Positions 25,702 to 34,648 are shown, counted from the stretch's first letter. The stretch: 64,000 nucleotides of DNA from Peribacillus muralis (GCF_001645685.2 NZ_CP017080.1:2160001-2224000), one strand, 5' to 3'. Program-made: numbers and translations. The notes: a model not told the origin generated them from the sequence alone.

Positions 25702-26717
25702 ATGAACGGTATTCACGGCAAGAGCTTTTCAGCCCAATAGGGAAAGCGGGCCAACTGAAAATTCGTGAAAAACACGTGTTGGTAATCGGGGCGGGTGCTC
25801 TCGGTACGGGAAGTGCGGAAGGGCTTGTACGTGCAGGAGTCGGTAAACTGACGATTGTCGATAGGGATTATGTCGAGTGGAGCAACCTTCAAAGGCAACA
25901 GCTATACTGTGAAGAGGATGCGGAGAATAGAACGCCGAAAGCAGTGGCGGCAAAGAAGCGTTTGAATGCCATAAACTCGGATGTGTCGGTGAATTCACTT
26001 GTATCGGATGTTTCAGTAGAGGAAATGGCAAAGCTTGCTTGCGATGTGGATTTGATCGTTGACGCCACCGATAATTTCGATACGAGAATGATCATAAATG
26101 ATAGTGCACAAAAATCTAGAATCCCATGGATTTACGGAGCGTGTGTCGGCAGCTATGGAATCAGCTACACGGTGATTCCAGGCGTGACCCCATGTTTGAA
26201 TTGCTTGATGGAAGCGGTTCCTATCGGCGGGCAGACTTGCGATACGGCGGGAATCATCAGCCCTGCCGTACAAACGGTCGTCGCCCATCAATTGACCGAG
26301 GCTTTGAAAATACTTGTCGAGGATTATGCATCGTTAAGAAACAAGGTCGTTTCATTCGATCTGTGGAAAAATGAACAGGCCGCCATTGCTGTGGCAAAAT
26401 TAAAAAAGGACAACTGCCCTTCTTGCGGGGAAAAACGGACATACCCCCATCTTTCTTATGCAAACCGCACAAAAACAGCCGTTTTATGCGGGAGGGACTC
26501 CGTACAGATTCGGCCGTCTAAAGAATATGTCGGTGATTTGAAGGACCTGGAAAAAAATTTACGCGCCCAAGGCAGACGTGTCGTTAGAAATGATTATTTA
26601 CTATCATTTTCGGTCGGCGCATATCGGCTGGTGGTGTTCAATGATGGTCGGGCTTTGATTCATGGAACAAAGGATATCGCAGAAGCCAAAACGTTATATC
26701 ACCGATTTTTAGGCTGA
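25698..26717 (+). CDS. thiF: ThiS adenylyltransferase ThiF
   Basis: A 339-residue E1-like adenylating enzyme that activates ThiS. ATP site [17 protein letters not shown], the [15 protein letters not shown] stretch, DATDNFDTR and two zinc Cys pairs (TPCLNC and CPSCGE) are visible. It is longer than minimal ThiF by a C-terminal tail of about 80 residues after the zinc site. ATG overlaps thiG by 4 bases. Last gene of the operon; a thiD gene, which ends the B. subtilis tenA operon, is absent. Confidence 0.95.
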   Translation: MNERYSRQELFSPIGKAGQLKIREKHVLVIGAGALGTGSAEGLVRAGVGKLTIVDRDYVEWSNLQRQQLYCEEDAENRTPKAVAAKKRLNAINSDVSVNSLVSDVSVEEMAKLACDVDLIVDATDNFDTRMIINDSAQKSRIPWIYGACVGSYGISYTVIPGVTPCLNCLMEAVPIGGQTCDTAGIISPAVQTVVAHQLTEALKILVEDYASLRNKVVSFDLWKNEQAAIAVAKLKKDNCPSCGEKRTYPHLSYANRTKTAVLCGRDSVQIRPSKEYVGDLKDLEKNLRAQGRRVVRNDYLLSFSVGAYRLVVFNDGRALIHGTKDIAEAKTLYHRFLG

Positions 26718-26736
26718 ATTATTATAATGACCAATC

Positions 26737-26770
26737 AGGGGCTTGGATATCCAAGCTCCTATTATTCTTG
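26737..26770 (+). terminator. terminator of the thiamin operon
   Basis: Arms AGGGGCTTGG and CCAAGCTCCT around ATAT, 20 bases after thiF. The following ATTATTCTT is only moderately T-rich. Confidence 0.65.
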
Positions 26771-26977
26771 TATTCAATTGACTATGAGTGACGATAAGTA
26801 GGTTTACAAGTAAACTGCCATAAGGAACTAAAAAAATACTGATAAAGGCGATTGTTTTTAAGAGCAGTATACAAGTGGTGTTGCTTCCCTGATTATTTTT
26901 CCTTCATCTATATATGAGTGAGAGTGAGCATGTCAATTTCAGCTTGCGACATCATTTCATCCCGCTTTCCATGAAAC

Positions 26978-27011
26978 AAACAAAAGCGGGCCTGCCATTA
27001 GCAGGCACCGC
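26978..27011 (-). terminator. sspP terminator
   Basis: On the minus strand a GCGG-T-GCCTGC arm pairs with GCAGGC-CCGC (one bulged T), loop of five, then TTTTGTTTG. It lies 17 bases after the sspP stop. Confidence 0.8.
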
Positions 27012-27027
27012 GTTCGTTAAAAGCAGC

Positions 27028-27171
27028 TTACATATCGTGGCCGCTATTATGCTTCTGTCGGGAGTGCTGTCTATTTTTCACCTTATGGGAACCGCTTAAC
27101 GGAGCAGGTTGACCTGGGTTGTTCCCTTTAGGTGCGTTTTTTCGAATATCTTTGCCATCATTTTTGTTCAT
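27028..27171 (-). CDS. sspP: small acid-soluble spore protein SspP
   Basis: A 47-residue hydrophilic protein beginning [16 protein letters not shown] and containing [12 protein letters not shown] and [18 protein letters not shown], an evident match to B. subtilis SspP (48 aa), a forespore-specific minor spore protein. GGAGG lies about 8 bases before ATG and a sigma-G-like promoter precedes it. A 61-codon frame on the opposite strand is its shadow. Confidence 0.92.
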   Translation of the reverse strand: MNKNDGKDIRKNAPKGNNPGQPAPLSGSHKVKNRQHSRQKHNSGHDM

Positions 27172-27192
27172 ATGCTGATCCCTCCTATATCT

Positions 27193-27221
27193 TAAGATAA
27201 GCAGTCCGCGGAATTTTATTC
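27193..27221 (-). promoter_or_regulatory. sigma-G-like promoter of sspP
   Basis: On the minus strand GAATA (27221-27217) and TATCTTA (27199-27193) are separated by 17 bases, close to the sigma-G pattern GHATR and CATWHTA. The -10 differs at its first base and at the W position. Confidence 0.5.
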
Positions 27222-27285
27222 ACATACATATATTTGTAACCCTCGTACATCCTATGAGTGATACTAATTAAGGAGCTGAATCACC

Positions 27286-27546
27286 ATGCAGGATAAACAA
27301 GATAAACGGAGGGCATTTCAGGAAGCGCAGCAAAGTTACCACCAAGTATATGATGTGTATTCTTCAATCGAAAAGACGGCACCGGACTATGGAACGGAAT
27401 TGAAGCATGTGAAGCAGGAAGTGAACGAGGCTTACCAGCAAATACAAACCGCCTTGATTACTGCTTCTGAACATCAACGGAAACAATTGAAGCAATTCGA
27501 GCAGGATATTTCTGCAATCGTCGATGAAGTGAATTCGGAGTACTGA
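27286..27546 (+). CDS. small coiled-coil protein, unknown function
   Basis: An 86-residue, Gln- and Glu-rich, helical protein (AFQEAQQSYHQVYDVYSSIEK; KHVKQEVNEAYQQIQTAL; QLKQFEQDISAIVDEV) without cysteine or membrane segment. AAGGAGCTGA precedes the ATG and a bidirectional terminator follows. It lies on the plus strand between sspP and sspO, which are neighbours in B. subtilis, so it is an insertion relative to that order. Its place among spore genes hints at sporulation, but nothing in its sequence shows this. Family not recognised. Confidence 0.75.
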   Translation: MQDKQDKRRAFQEAQQSYHQVYDVYSSIEKTAPDYGTELKHVKQEVNEAYQQIQTALITASEHQRKQLKQFEQDISAIVDEVNSEY

Positions 27547-27567
27547 TGGATGTCTGGTTAAGGGGTG

Positions 27568-27606
27568 AAAAGGCTTTTTGACATGTCATCTTCAAAAAGC
27601 CTTCCT
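27568..27606. terminator. bidirectional terminator between the 86-aa gene and sspO
   Basis: Arms AAGGCTTTTTG and CAAAAAGCCTT flank a 12-base loop. The minus-strand side is followed by TTTTCACC and the plus side by CCTTATT, so it can serve both convergent genes. Confidence 0.8.
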
Positions 27607-27627
27607 TATTAATGCCGGGAAAAAAGA

Positions 27628-27780
27628 TTATTGGTTTTTCTTTCTTTTTTTATTGTTTTGCCTTTGTTCTTCCGATAACGGTGGTTCATTACCCAATTCA
27701 TCATGATACCCTGCTCCATTACCCTGTCCATTTGCAGCATTCATTCCTGGTTTGACATGATTTGCCTTTTGTTTTGTCAT
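27628..27780 (-). CDS. sspO: small acid-soluble spore protein SspO
   Basis: A 50-residue protein: [37 protein letters not shown] and the [11 protein letters not shown] end match SspO (CotK) of B. subtilis. GGTGGAGGTGT is the ribosome site. It lies just upstream of and divergent from acnA as in B. subtilis. Too short for ordinary ORF finders. Forespore expression is expected from the sigma-G-like promoter. Confidence 0.92.
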   Translation of the reverse strand: MTKQKANHVKPGMNAANGQGNGAGYHDELGNEPPLSEEQRQNNKKRKKNQ

Positions 27781-27797
27781 TTCGACACCTCCACCAA

Positions 27798-27826
27798 TAG
27801 AATGTGATAATGCGGAATGATTATGT
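27798..27826 (-). promoter_or_regulatory. sigma-G-like promoter of sspO
   Basis: On the minus strand ACATA (27826-27822) and CATTCTA (27804-27798), 17 bases apart. The -10 is a perfect sigma-G match; the -35 matches four of five positions. Confidence 0.6.
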
Positions 27827-27946
27827 ACGTTTGACTAATAAGTTTTATTGGTATAATTTATAAGCTTGTATATAGTTGTGTTTTTGCAATACGGCATGCA
27901 TGTAAGGCTACTAAAACTCTCTTTCAGATGTGCAGGGATTTTTTCC

Positions 27947-28008
27947 ATAAGAGAAACTTATCAAAAACAATAACTTTCTTGTTATTTACTTATACTCATT
28001 TCTATATT
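27947..28008 (+). promoter_or_regulatory. acnA promoter with two CcpC-type dyads
   Basis: Dyad 1 is ATAA-N7-TTAT (27947-27961), the CcpC binding pattern known at B. subtilis citB near -66. Dyad 2 is ATAA-N8-TTAT (27970-27985) and overlaps the -35. The promoter is TTGTTA (27979-27984), 18-base gap, TATATT (28003-28008), so dyad 1 is centred near -61. CcpC represses citB unless citrate accumulates; the same control here is inference. Confidence 0.7.
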
Positions 28009-28169
28009 AGTATTAAGTTGAAGGAAGAGTTAGGATGGGAGAAGAGAGAGAAAATTCGACAAACTAACTTTTTTGTTTATATTTATCGGTAAACATGGTT
28101 TCAGTGAACCAGGTTTTACTTTCATGTGCAGAATAAGTTATTCTGACAGTTTAATAGGGGGTAATATTC

Positions 28170-30881
28170 ATGACGAAAAATGACGTATACCAAGCGCGTA
28201 AATCCTTTGAAATCGAAGGGAAACGCTACAACTACTACAGCCTAGACGCTATTGAAAAAGCAGGGGACGGCAAAGTTTCACGCCTTCCATATTCCATTAA
28301 AGTATTACTTGAAGCAGTCCTGCGTCAAGTGGACGGGAGAGTCATCACAAAAGAACATGTTGCGAACCTTGCTAAATGGGGAACAAGCGAGCAACAAGAT
28401 ATAGATGTACCTTTCAAGCCTTCACGTGTCATCCTTCAAGATTTCACGGGTGTGCCGGTTGTTGTTGACTTAGCTTCTCTACGTAATGCCTTCGCGGCCC
28501 TTGGTGGAGACCCTGACAAAATCAACCCGGAAATTCCAGTTGACCTTGTAATCGACCACTCAGTACAAGTTGATAAAGCAGGTACAATGGATTCCCTTGA
28601 TGCCAATATGGATCTTGAATTCGAACGGAATGCAGAGCGTTACCAGTTCCTAAGCTGGGCTCAAAAATCATTCAACAACTACCGTGCAGTTCCGCCAGCA
28701 ACTGGTATCGTTCACCAAGTTAACCTTGAGTACCTTGCGAACGTAGTACACGCGGTGGAAACTCCAAACGGTGACTTTGAAGTATTCCCTGACTCTGTAT
28801 TCGGTACGGATTCACATACGACAATGATCAACGGTATTGGTGTTCTTGGATGGGGCGTCGGCGGTATCGAAGCTGAAGCAGGCATGCTTGGACAGCCATC
28901 ATACTTCCCAGTGCCAAAAGTGGTTGGTGTTAAACTAACTGGCCAACTTCCTAAAGGAACGACAGCTACTGACCTTGCCTTGAAAGTAACGCAAGTTCTT
29001 CGTGCACACGGTGTAGTCGGTAAATTCGTTGAGTTCTACGGCCCTGGAGTAGGACACCTTCCGCTTGCTGACCGTGCAACGATCGCTAACATGGCTCCTG
29101 AATACGGTGCTACAGTCGGATTCTTCCCAGTCGATGCAGAAGCGATCGATTACATGCGCTTAACAGGCCGTGATGAAAAACAAATTCAAGTGGTTGAATC
29201 TTACTGCAAGGAAAATGGCTTGTTCTACGCTCCTGAAAACGAAGATCCAGCATACAATGATGTTGTGGAAATCGATCTTTCAGCAATCGAACCAAACCTT
29301 TCAGGCCCTAAACGCCCGCAAGATTTGATCCCGCTTTCCCAAATGAAGAAATCTTTCCATGATGCCATCAATGCACCTATGGGCAACCAAGGCTTCGGCA
29401 TGGACAATTCTGAATTGGATAAAGAAGTGACTGTTAAATTCGCTGATGGCAAAGAATCGGTCATGAAAACTGGCGCGATCGCAATTGCTGCAATCACGAG
29501 CTGTACAAATACTTCAAACCCATACGTAATGCTTGGAGCAGGTCTGATCGCTAAAAAAGCGGTTGAAAAAGGCTTGACTGTACCGGATTATGTAAAAACA
29601 TCATTGGCACCAGGTTCTAAAGTCGTTACTGGTTACCTTCGTGATGCAGGTCTTCAAACATACCTTGATCAATTAGGATTTAACGTAGTCGGTTACGGCT
29701 GTACAACATGTATCGGTAACTCAGGTCCATTAGCGGACGAAATCGAAGCAGCTGTTGCTGAAGCGGATCTTCTAGTAACTTCTGTGCTTTCTGGTAACCG
29801 TAACTTCGAAGGCCGTATTCATCCGCTTGTGAAAGCAAACTACCTTGCTTCTCCGACTCTTGTTGTGGCATATGCTCTTGCAGGTACTGTGGACTTCGAT
29901 CTTAACCATGATTCACTTGGTAAAGATAAAGACGGAAACGATGTATACCTTGCTGATATTTGGCCATCACAAGAAGAAGTAAACGCTGCTGTTAAGGCAA
30001 CGGTTACACCTGAATTATTCCGTAAAGAATACGAAACAGTATTCAACGATAACAAACGTTGGAATGAAATCCAAACAAGCAACGAAGCGATTTACGCTTT
30101 CGATTCTAAATCAACATACATTCAAAATCCTCCGTTCTTTGAAGGATTATCACCAGAACCAGGTTCGGTTAACCCACTTTCTGGTTTGCGCGTAGTTGGT
30201 AAATTCGGTGACTCAGTTACAACTGACCACATTTCTCCTGCAGGTGCAATCGGTAAAGATACACCAGCTGGTATCTACCTTCGTGAAAACGGCGTAAAAC
30301 CACGCGACTTTAACTCTTATGGTTCTCGTCGTGGTAACCATGAAGCGATGATGCGCGGAACGTTCGCAAACATCCGTATCCGTAACCAAGTGGCTCCAGG
30401 TACAGAAGGTGGTTACACTACTTACTGGCCAACAGGCGACGTAATGGCTATCTATGATGCTTGCATGAAATACAAAGCTGATGGAACAGGCCTTGCCGTC
30501 ATCGCTGGTAAAGACTATGGTATGGGAAGCTCTCGTGACTGGGCTGCGAAAGGTACGAACCTTCTTGGCATCAAAACGGTCATCGCTGAAAGCTTTGAAC
30601 GTATTCACCGTTCTAACCTTGCATTAATGGGCGTTCTTCCTCTTCAATTCAAAGAAGGCGAAAACGCTGAAACACTTGGATTGACTGGTAAAGAAGCGAT
30701 TGCAGTTAAAATCGACGAAACAGTTAAACCGCGTGATATCGTAACGGTTACAGCTACTGATGAAGCTGGAAACGTAAAAGAATTTGATGTACTTGTTCGT
30801 TTCGATTCCGAAATTGAAATCGACTACTACCGTCATGGCGGTATCCTTCAAATGGTATTGCGTAATAAATTAAAAGGCTAA
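28170..30881 (+). CDS. acnA: aconitate hydratase (AcnA/CitB)
   Basis: A 903-residue monomeric aconitase of the IRP/AcnA type that isomerises citrate to isocitrate in the TCA cycle and, in Bacillus, can act as an RNA-binding regulator. The 4Fe-4S ligands are seen in [11 protein letters not shown] and [14 protein letters not shown]; the swivel domain has [16 protein letters not shown] and [15 protein letters not shown] precedes ATG by 8 bases. The leader is about 155 bases long. It is flanked by sspO and yneN as in B. subtilis. Confidence 0.98.
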   Translation: MTKNDVYQARKSFEIEGKRYNYYSLDAIEKAGDGKVSRLPYSIKVLLEAVLRQVDGRVITKEHVANLAKWGTSEQQDIDVPFKPSRVILQDFTGVPVVVDLASLRNAFAALGGDPDKINPEIPVDLVIDHSVQVDKAGTMDSLDANMDLEFERNAERYQFLSWAQKSFNNYRAVPPATGIVHQVNLEYLANVVHAVETPNGDFEVFPDSVFGTDSHTTMINGIGVLGWGVGGIEAEAGMLGQPSYFPVPKVVGVKLTGQLPKGTTATDLALKVTQVLRAHGVVGKFVEFYGPGVGHLPLADRATIANMAPEYGATVGFFPVDAEAIDYMRLTGRDEKQIQVVESYCKENGLFYAPENEDPAYNDVVEIDLSAIEPNLSGPKRPQDLIPLSQMKKSFHDAINAPMGNQGFGMDNSELDKEVTVKFADGKESVMKTGAIAIAAITSCTNTSNPYVMLGAGLIAKKAVEKGLTVPDYVKTSLAPGSKVVTGYLRDAGLQTYLDQLGFNVVGYGCTTCIGNSGPLADEIEAAVAEADLLVTSVLSGNRNFEGRIHPLVKANYLASPTLVVAYALAGTVDFDLNHDSLGKDKDGNDVYLADIWPSQEEVNAAVKATVTPELFRKEYETVFNDNKRWNEIQTSNEAIYAFDSKSTYIQNPPFFEGLSPEPGSVNPLSGLRVVGKFGDSVTTDHISPAGAIGKDTPAGIYLRENGVKPRDFNSYGSRRGNHEAMMRGTFANIRIRNQVAPGTEGGYTTYWPTGDVMAIYDACMKYKADGTGLAVIAGKDYGMGSSRDWAAKGTNLLGIKTVIAESFERIHRSNLALMGVLPLQFKEGENAETLGLTGKEAIAVKIDETVKPRDIVTVTATDEAGNVKEFDVLVRFDSEIEIDYYRHGGILQMVLRNKLKG

Positions 30882-30892
30882 TTTCAGCCTTC

Positions 30893-30935
30893 AGAATCGG
30901 TAAACCTATATAATAGGTTTACCGATTCTTTTTTT
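30893..30935 (+). terminator. acnA terminator
   Basis: A long perfect stem with arms AGAATCGGTAAACCTAT and its complement (17 bases), followed by seven T residues, 11 bases after the stop. Confidence 0.96.
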
Positions 30936-31092
30936 GTGTCAAAATTATGTAATCAAGCTGATTACATGCAATATATAAACGAATTTACTATTCCAAGTGT
31001 CTTTTTATTGTTAATATGAAAAAGGGAAGTTGTTCTATTTTTGGAAATGGGCTAATAAATTAATTGTATTGGGACAAGGGGGACATAAGTGT

Positions 31093-31626
31093 ATGCTCAA
31101 AAAAATTATTGCCTCAGCGCTCTTACTGTCATTAATTACGATTGCGATTGTACAAGCGGTGGATAATGAACCAAACAGCCAAGAGGAAACGGAATCATTG
31201 GGTGGATTGAAAATCGGGGCTAAGGCGCCGAACTTCTCCTTGAAGACCTTGGATGGAAAACAAGTAGAATTAGCGGATTATAAAGGGAAGAAGGTCATGC
31301 TGAATTTTTGGGCAACCTGGTGTCCGCCCTGCAAAAAGGAAATGCCGGATATGGAGCTATATACGAAGCAAGCGGGTGATGATGTCATCGTTCTTGCGGT
31401 CAATATAGATCCTGAAAACGATGTACAAGCGTTTGTGAAGGAAAATGGAATTACCTTCACCATACCTCTGGATAGCAACAGTGCAAAAAATCCAGTGAAT
31501 GAGCAGTATAAGGTATTAAGCATTCCGACTACATACTTTATTGACAAGAAAGGCGAGATCAGGCATAAAGTGATATCAGCCATGCAACTCAAAGATATGG
31601 AACGATATATGAATAGCATGCAGTAA
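31093..31626 (+). CDS. yneN: membrane-anchored thiol-disulfide oxidoreductase (YneN/ResA-like)
   Basis: A 177-residue extracytoplasmic thioredoxin-like protein. A signal anchor (MLKKIIASALLLSLITIAI) precedes an AhpC/TSA-type fold with the redox motif WATWCPPCKKE and the cis-Pro in SIPTTYFID. ATG 31093 has AAGGGGG about 10 bases upstream; an earlier in-frame start (31030) would add 21 residues before the anchor and is unlikely. Same position after acnA as B. subtilis yneN. Role in cytochrome c or spore envelope thiol reduction is inference. Confidence 0.88.
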   Translation: MLKKIIASALLLSLITIAIVQAVDNEPNSQEETESLGGLKIGAKAPNFSLKTLDGKQVELADYKGKKVMLNFWATWCPPCKKEMPDMELYTKQAGDDVIVLAVNIDPENDVQAFVKENGITFTIPLDSNSAKNPVNEQYKVLSIPTTYFIDKKGEIRHKVISAMQLKDMERYMNSMQ

Positions 31627-31650
31627 CGGGACCTTATGAGGTTCCGTTTT
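31626..31650 (+). terminator. yneN terminator
   Basis: Arms ACGGGACC and GGTTCCGT (one G-T pair), loop TTATGA, then TTTT. It begins at the last base of the stop codon. Confidence 0.75.
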
Positions 31651-31777
31651 ACGTTGAATGTTAACAAAGTTGTCAAAAATCACAGGAAATAATTAATTAA
31701 ATTCTTAATTTTTGGTTAATGATAATAAAAAAGGGTTAAAGTAAAGAGGAAGGAAGTATTTGATGAAATAAAAAAAC

Positions 31778-31792
31778 TGATAATTATGATAA
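31778..31792 (+). promoter_or_regulatory. putative Fur box
   Basis: TGATAAT-T-ATGATAA fits the 7-1-7 Fur pattern (TGATAATNATTATCA) at 12 of 14 positions or nearly so, with a further GATAATAA repeat at 31799. It lies 85 bases before a Fur-regulated-basic-protein-like gene. A TATACT -10 candidate is at 31851-31856. Confidence 0.5.
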
Positions 31793-31877
31793 CTTTAAGG
31801 ATAATAACCATATAGTCATAATTTTACGTTAATTTGGCAATGCTGAATCATATACTAAAAATAAGTAGGTGAGAACC

Positions 31878-32006
31878 ATGAAAAAAAGAAAAAGAACATT
31901 TGAAGAATTAATTAAAGAAAATAAAAGGGAATTGATGATGGACCTTAAACAAATGGAAAGACTTGAGGAACGTCTGGAAAAAAAACATATGCAAAAAGCT
32001 GAGTAA
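31878..32006 (+). CDS. Fur-regulated basic protein-like small protein (FbpB/FbpA family)
   Basis: A 42-residue basic protein MKKRKRTFEELIKENK..., with a helical QMERLEERLEKKHMQKAE tail, matching the short Fbp proteins of B. subtilis that help the FsrA small RNA spare iron (and repress citB/acnA). GTAGGTGAG precedes the ATG. A Fur-like box lies upstream and a strong terminator follows. Being beside acnA, a known iron-sparing target, is notable. Too short for ordinary ORF finding. The exact Fbp paralogue is not settled. Confidence 0.75.
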   Translation: MKKRKRTFEELIKENKRELMMDLKQMERLEERLEKKHMQKAE

Positions 32007-32022
32007 CATTAAACAAAATATG

Positions 32023-32058
32023 AGTCAGTACAATGTCCTCCATTGTGCTGGCTTTTTA
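32023..32058 (+). terminator. terminator of the Fbp-like gene
   Basis: Thirteen paired bases between AGTCAGTACAATG and CATTGTGCTGGCT (three G-T pairs), loop TCCTC, then TTTTT. Confidence 0.88.
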
Positions 32059-32131
32059 TTTTGTGCTTTTCAAAATCTGGCACTCATGAATTCCCTTCTT
32101 TTCATCCATGATAAGAAAAGGAGGCGATAAT

Positions 32132-32275
32132 ATGAGTAATCCAAAAAAAGATTCAAAACACTTCAGGCCAAGTCACCTTGGAACACAATCAAGGGCAGCG
32201 GGAAGTAACAATGGTAAGCAAATGCAGGACAAATCCGGGAAGCATGCACAGGTCATACAAACCAAAGGCGAATAA
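32132..32275 (+). CDS. sspN: small acid-soluble spore protein SspN
   Basis: A 47-residue protein: [19 protein letters not shown], then [14 protein letters not shown] and the end VIQTKGE, matching SspN of B. subtilis (48 aa). AAGGAGGCGATAA is a strong ribosome site. tlp follows 65 bases later, as in B. subtilis where sspN-tlp are cotranscribed in the forespore. CATGATA at 32107 could be a sigma-G -10, but no matching -35 was found. Confidence 0.92.
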   Translation: MSNPKKDSKHFRPSHLGTQSRAAGSNNGKQMQDKSGKHAQVIQTKGE

Positions 32276-32340
32276 CGAAGGCTTGAAAAATTTCAATAAT
32301 ATTATTATGTAAACCATCCTTGATTAGAGGTGAAAATACA

Positions 32341-32574
32341 ATGAATTCATTCAATAAGGATAACCGTTTGGATAATGTAGAAAAACTCCAGGACGCGATT
32401 CATAACACGGAGCAGAGCATGATAGCAGCGAATGATGCGATATCCTTTTCATCAGCTGAGGACAAGCTGGCGATAAAAGCTAAAAACGAGCGAAGAAAAG
32501 CGAGCATTGAAGCGATGAAGGAAGAAGTGCAGGATGAGGAAGAAGCGAGGGACAGCGGCTACAATAATATTTAG
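32341..32574 (+). CDS. tlp: small acid-soluble spore protein Tlp
   Basis: A 77-residue thioredoxin-like-protein (Tlp) of spores; the name is historical and it has no CxxC. The conserved DNRLDNVEKLQDAIHNTEQ and AEDKLAIKAKNERRKASIEA, with EARDSGYNN at the end, match B. subtilis Tlp (83 aa). Start chosen at 32341 with AGAGGTG upstream; an earlier in-frame start at 32320 lacks support. Terminator follows. Confidence 0.92.
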   Translation: MNSFNKDNRLDNVEKLQDAIHNTEQSMIAANDAISFSSAEDKLAIKAKNERRKASIEAMKEEVQDEEEARDSGYNNI

Positions 32575-32585
32575 AGAATAGACGA

Positions 32586-32625
32586 GGAGGAAGAAAGAAG
32601 CAAGGCACCTTTCTTCCTCCTTTTT
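32586..32625 (+). terminator. sspN-tlp terminator
   Basis: Perfect 12-base arms GGAGGAAGAAAG and CTTTCTTCCTCC followed by TTTTT. Confidence 0.93.
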
Positions 32626-32714
32626 CCATGGATACTTAAGACTGCTTAAATGAAAAGGGAACGGTTGTTATGGTAAAATGTTTATATTGCAAAAATGAAA
32701 GTGGGGAAAGAAAA

Positions 32715-33146
32715 ATGTTCATAGCTGAAAATGATATTGAAGTTCGATATGCTGAGACGGATCAGATGGGTGTCGTTTACCATGCCAATTATTTTATATG
32801 GATGGAACTGGGCAGGACAAAATTAATCGATGATTTAGGGTTCCGTTATGCTGATATGGAGGCGGAGGGTATCCTTTCCCCTGTCATGGACATACAGGCT
32901 TCATACAAAACGCCAGTGCGGTATGGTGAAAAAGTAAAAGTGAAGACGTGGATTGATATGTATGACGGATTACGGGTCATTTATGGCTATGAAATCGTCA
33001 ATGGTAAAGGAGAAGTGGTGACTACCGGTCATTCTTCACATGTTTGCGTCAAAAAGGACAGCTTCCGGCCGATATCCATCAAACGCATGTTTCCTGATTG
33101 GCATGAGGCCTATGAAAAAAATAAAAAGCAGAATGAGCTGGTTTAA
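32715..33146 (+). CDS. yneP: acyl-CoA thioesterase, 4HBT family (YneP)
   Basis: A 143-residue hot-dog-fold thioesterase. VRYAETDQMGVVYHANYF is the 4-hydroxybenzoyl-CoA thioesterase motif with the catalytic Asp. Start placed at 32715, preceded by GGGGAAAG; the open frame reaches back to 32670, but the extra CLYCKNESGERK part has no family match. Same place as B. subtilis yneP (138 aa). Substrate unknown. Confidence 0.9.
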   Translation: MFIAENDIEVRYAETDQMGVVYHANYFIWMELGRTKLIDDLGFRYADMEAEGILSPVMDIQASYKTPVRYGEKVKVKTWIDMYDGLRVIYGYEIVNGKGEVVTTGHSSHVCVKKDSFRPISIKRMFPDWHEAYEKNKKQNELV

Positions 33147-33166
33147 TAAATCGAGGTGTTTTAGAC

Positions 33167-33463
33167 ATGGCTTTCGGCATTAAACGGAAAGATGTAGTGG
33201 AGTGGAAAAAGCGGATCGATCAAGGAGAAATCGCTTTTTTAACTCATTATTGGCTGGATGACCGTTTCCCTGGCTGCAAGACGGTCACAAAAGTCGGCAG
33301 TAAGGATTTAGGCCGATTATCCGAATGGGGTAAGGAATACGGGCTGAAAAAAGAATGGATCCATCACCGCAAGGATGGCTACTCGCATTATGATCTTCTG
33401 GGCGATAAGCAAAGGGAAATACTCAAGGCGGAGGGGATCATTGAGGTGCTGCTCGAAAATTAG
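33167..33463 (+). CDS. yneQ: conserved hypothetical protein YneQ
   Basis: A 98-residue Trp- and Lys-rich protein (FGIKRKDVVEWKKRIDQGEI, THYWLDDRFPGCKTVTKVG, EYGLKKEWIHHRKDGYSHYDLLG) that matches B. subtilis YneQ (99 aa) in length and place. GAGGTG precedes the ATG; 20 bases after yneP. No catalytic motif recognised. Convergent with yneR. Confidence 0.85.
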   Translation: MAFGIKRKDVVEWKKRIDQGEIAFLTHYWLDDRFPGCKTVTKVGSKDLGRLSEWGKEYGLKKEWIHHRKDGYSHYDLLGDKQREILKAEGIIEVLLEN

Positions 33464-33501
33464 ACAAAGAAGCAACAGCAGTTTACACCGCTGCTGCAAG
33501 G

Positions 33502-33804
33502 TCATGCTCCCTTTTCATAATGAAATTCAGGCTCGGTCAGTTTTTCGTTGAAGGTGATCCGCAAATCATGACCATCGAAGTACCAAATATCTTTTTCTTC
33601 TACATAGAAATGAATATTTTTCGTCGATGATAAGGCTGCTGCATTTTCTGGCGCTTCTTGGATGATGCCCAATGAAAAGCCGCTCTGAACGGAACTATGT
33701 CCGCCATATCTTACATAAAAGCGCAAATGTGAGCCTTCTTGGAGCTCCAATTCGTCCATATACCACTGTGCCGCTTGATCGGAAATGGTCAGTTTCATAC
33801 TCAT
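33502..33804 (-). CDS. yneR: HesB/IscA-like fold protein YneR
   Basis: A 100-residue HesB-like domain protein: MKLTISDQAAQWYMDELEL, GSHLRFYVRYGGHSS then HFYVEEKDIWYFDGHDLRI. The three cysteines used by IscA-type iron-sulfur carriers are absent, as in B. subtilis YneR, so a cluster role is doubtful. GGAGAATGAG precedes the ATG. Confidence 0.88.
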   Translation of the reverse strand: MSMKLTISDQAAQWYMDELELQEGSHLRFYVRYGGHSSVQSGFSLGIIQEAPENAAALSSTKNIHFYVEEKDIWYFDGHDLRITFNEKLTEPEFHYEKGA

Positions 33805-33887
33805 TCTCCTTCCTTGAGGTCCGTTACTTAAGTATAAAGTAATTATGAAGCAGATGCGAATATTGTGCGTTTTAGAAAGGAAATACG

Positions 33888-34376
33888 ATGGAGATCATCT
33901 ATACAATTTGTTTCATTACTCGAACAACGTATAACGAAGATGAAGTGTTGATGCTGTTCCGCAAAAAAGAGCCGAACCGGGATAAATGGAATGGCATTGG
34001 CGGGAAAATCGAAAAAGGTGAGACAGTCCTTGAATCGATGGAACGTGAAATCCGCGAAGAAACTGGATTAACGGTCAAGCGATTGACCTATAGGGGAATC
34101 GTGACATGGAATGAGACGGGCGGAATGTATGTGTACCGCGCTGAAGATACCGGAGGTGAGCTTAGTCCTTGTGATGAGGGAGAACTAGCTTGGAAGCCGG
34201 TTCAATGGGCCATGGAGGCGGATGAAGTCGTATCCAACATCAAGCATTATCTCGGTGATGTATTACGGCAAGCACCTCCTCAGCAATTTGCCTGCATTTA
34301 TGAAAATGATCGCTTCGTCTCCATGGAAACGAAGCCGCTGCCTCATTTCGCAAAAGAATCGGCTTTAACTAATTGA
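33888..34376 (+). CDS. NUDIX hydrolase (MutT/8-oxo-dGTP type)
   Basis: A 162-residue NUDIX hydrolase. The Nudix box is complete: GKIEKGETVLESMEREI followed by REETGL, in the order G-x5-E-x7-REUxEExGU. MLFRKKEPNRDKWNGIGGK is typical of MutT-like 8-oxo-dGTPases that clean the nucleotide pool. AAGGAAATACG precedes the ATG. It is inserted between yneR and plsY relative to B. subtilis. Exact substrate is inference. Confidence 0.9.
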   Translation: MEIIYTICFITRTTYNEDEVLMLFRKKEPNRDKWNGIGGKIEKGETVLESMEREIREETGLTVKRLTYRGIVTWNETGGMYVYRAEDTGGELSPCDEGELAWKPVQWAMEADEVVSNIKHYLGDVLRQAPPQQFACIYENDRFVSMETKPLPHFAKESALTN

Positions 34377-34390
34377 GTACCGTCCAGGTC

Positions 34391-34441
34391 AACTGCACCT
34401 CCAATTGTTAGACAACATCTAACTGGAAGTGCAGTTTTTTT
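34391..34441 (+). terminator. terminator of the NUDIX gene
   Basis: Outer arms AACTGCAC (34391-34398) and GTGCAGTT (34429-34436) with inner TCCA/TGGA and TTAGA/TCTAA pairing, then a T run. The stem is unusually long and could be a mobile-element end, but no element was recognised. Confidence 0.8.
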
Positions 34442-34620
34442 GACCAATTATACCATTGACGCAAAATCAAATGCAGTTTTAGAGTACTTAGAAAGGCTGG
34501 AAGGAAATACGATTGTGGGACTAAATCGGGCGTTATCCAATTCGAGAGCAGTGGGGAGAATGGAATGCCTTTCAGCAAGTAATCTCAATAGTCGTAACGC
34601 ACACATCCGGGGGAACACGA

Positions 34621-34648
34621 AAATAGCTGCAGGTTTCTGCAGCTATTT
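34621..34648 (-). terminator. terminator of the YycC-like gene
   Basis: Perfect 12-base arms AAATAGCTGCAG and CTGCAGCTATTT; the stem overlaps the stop codon of the minus-strand gene. The following TTTTCG is short. Confidence 0.7.

Noticed and set aside
26914..27099. 61-codon plus-strand frame with a hydrophobic end
   Set aside because: It lies antisense to sspP and its terminator and has no ribosome site.
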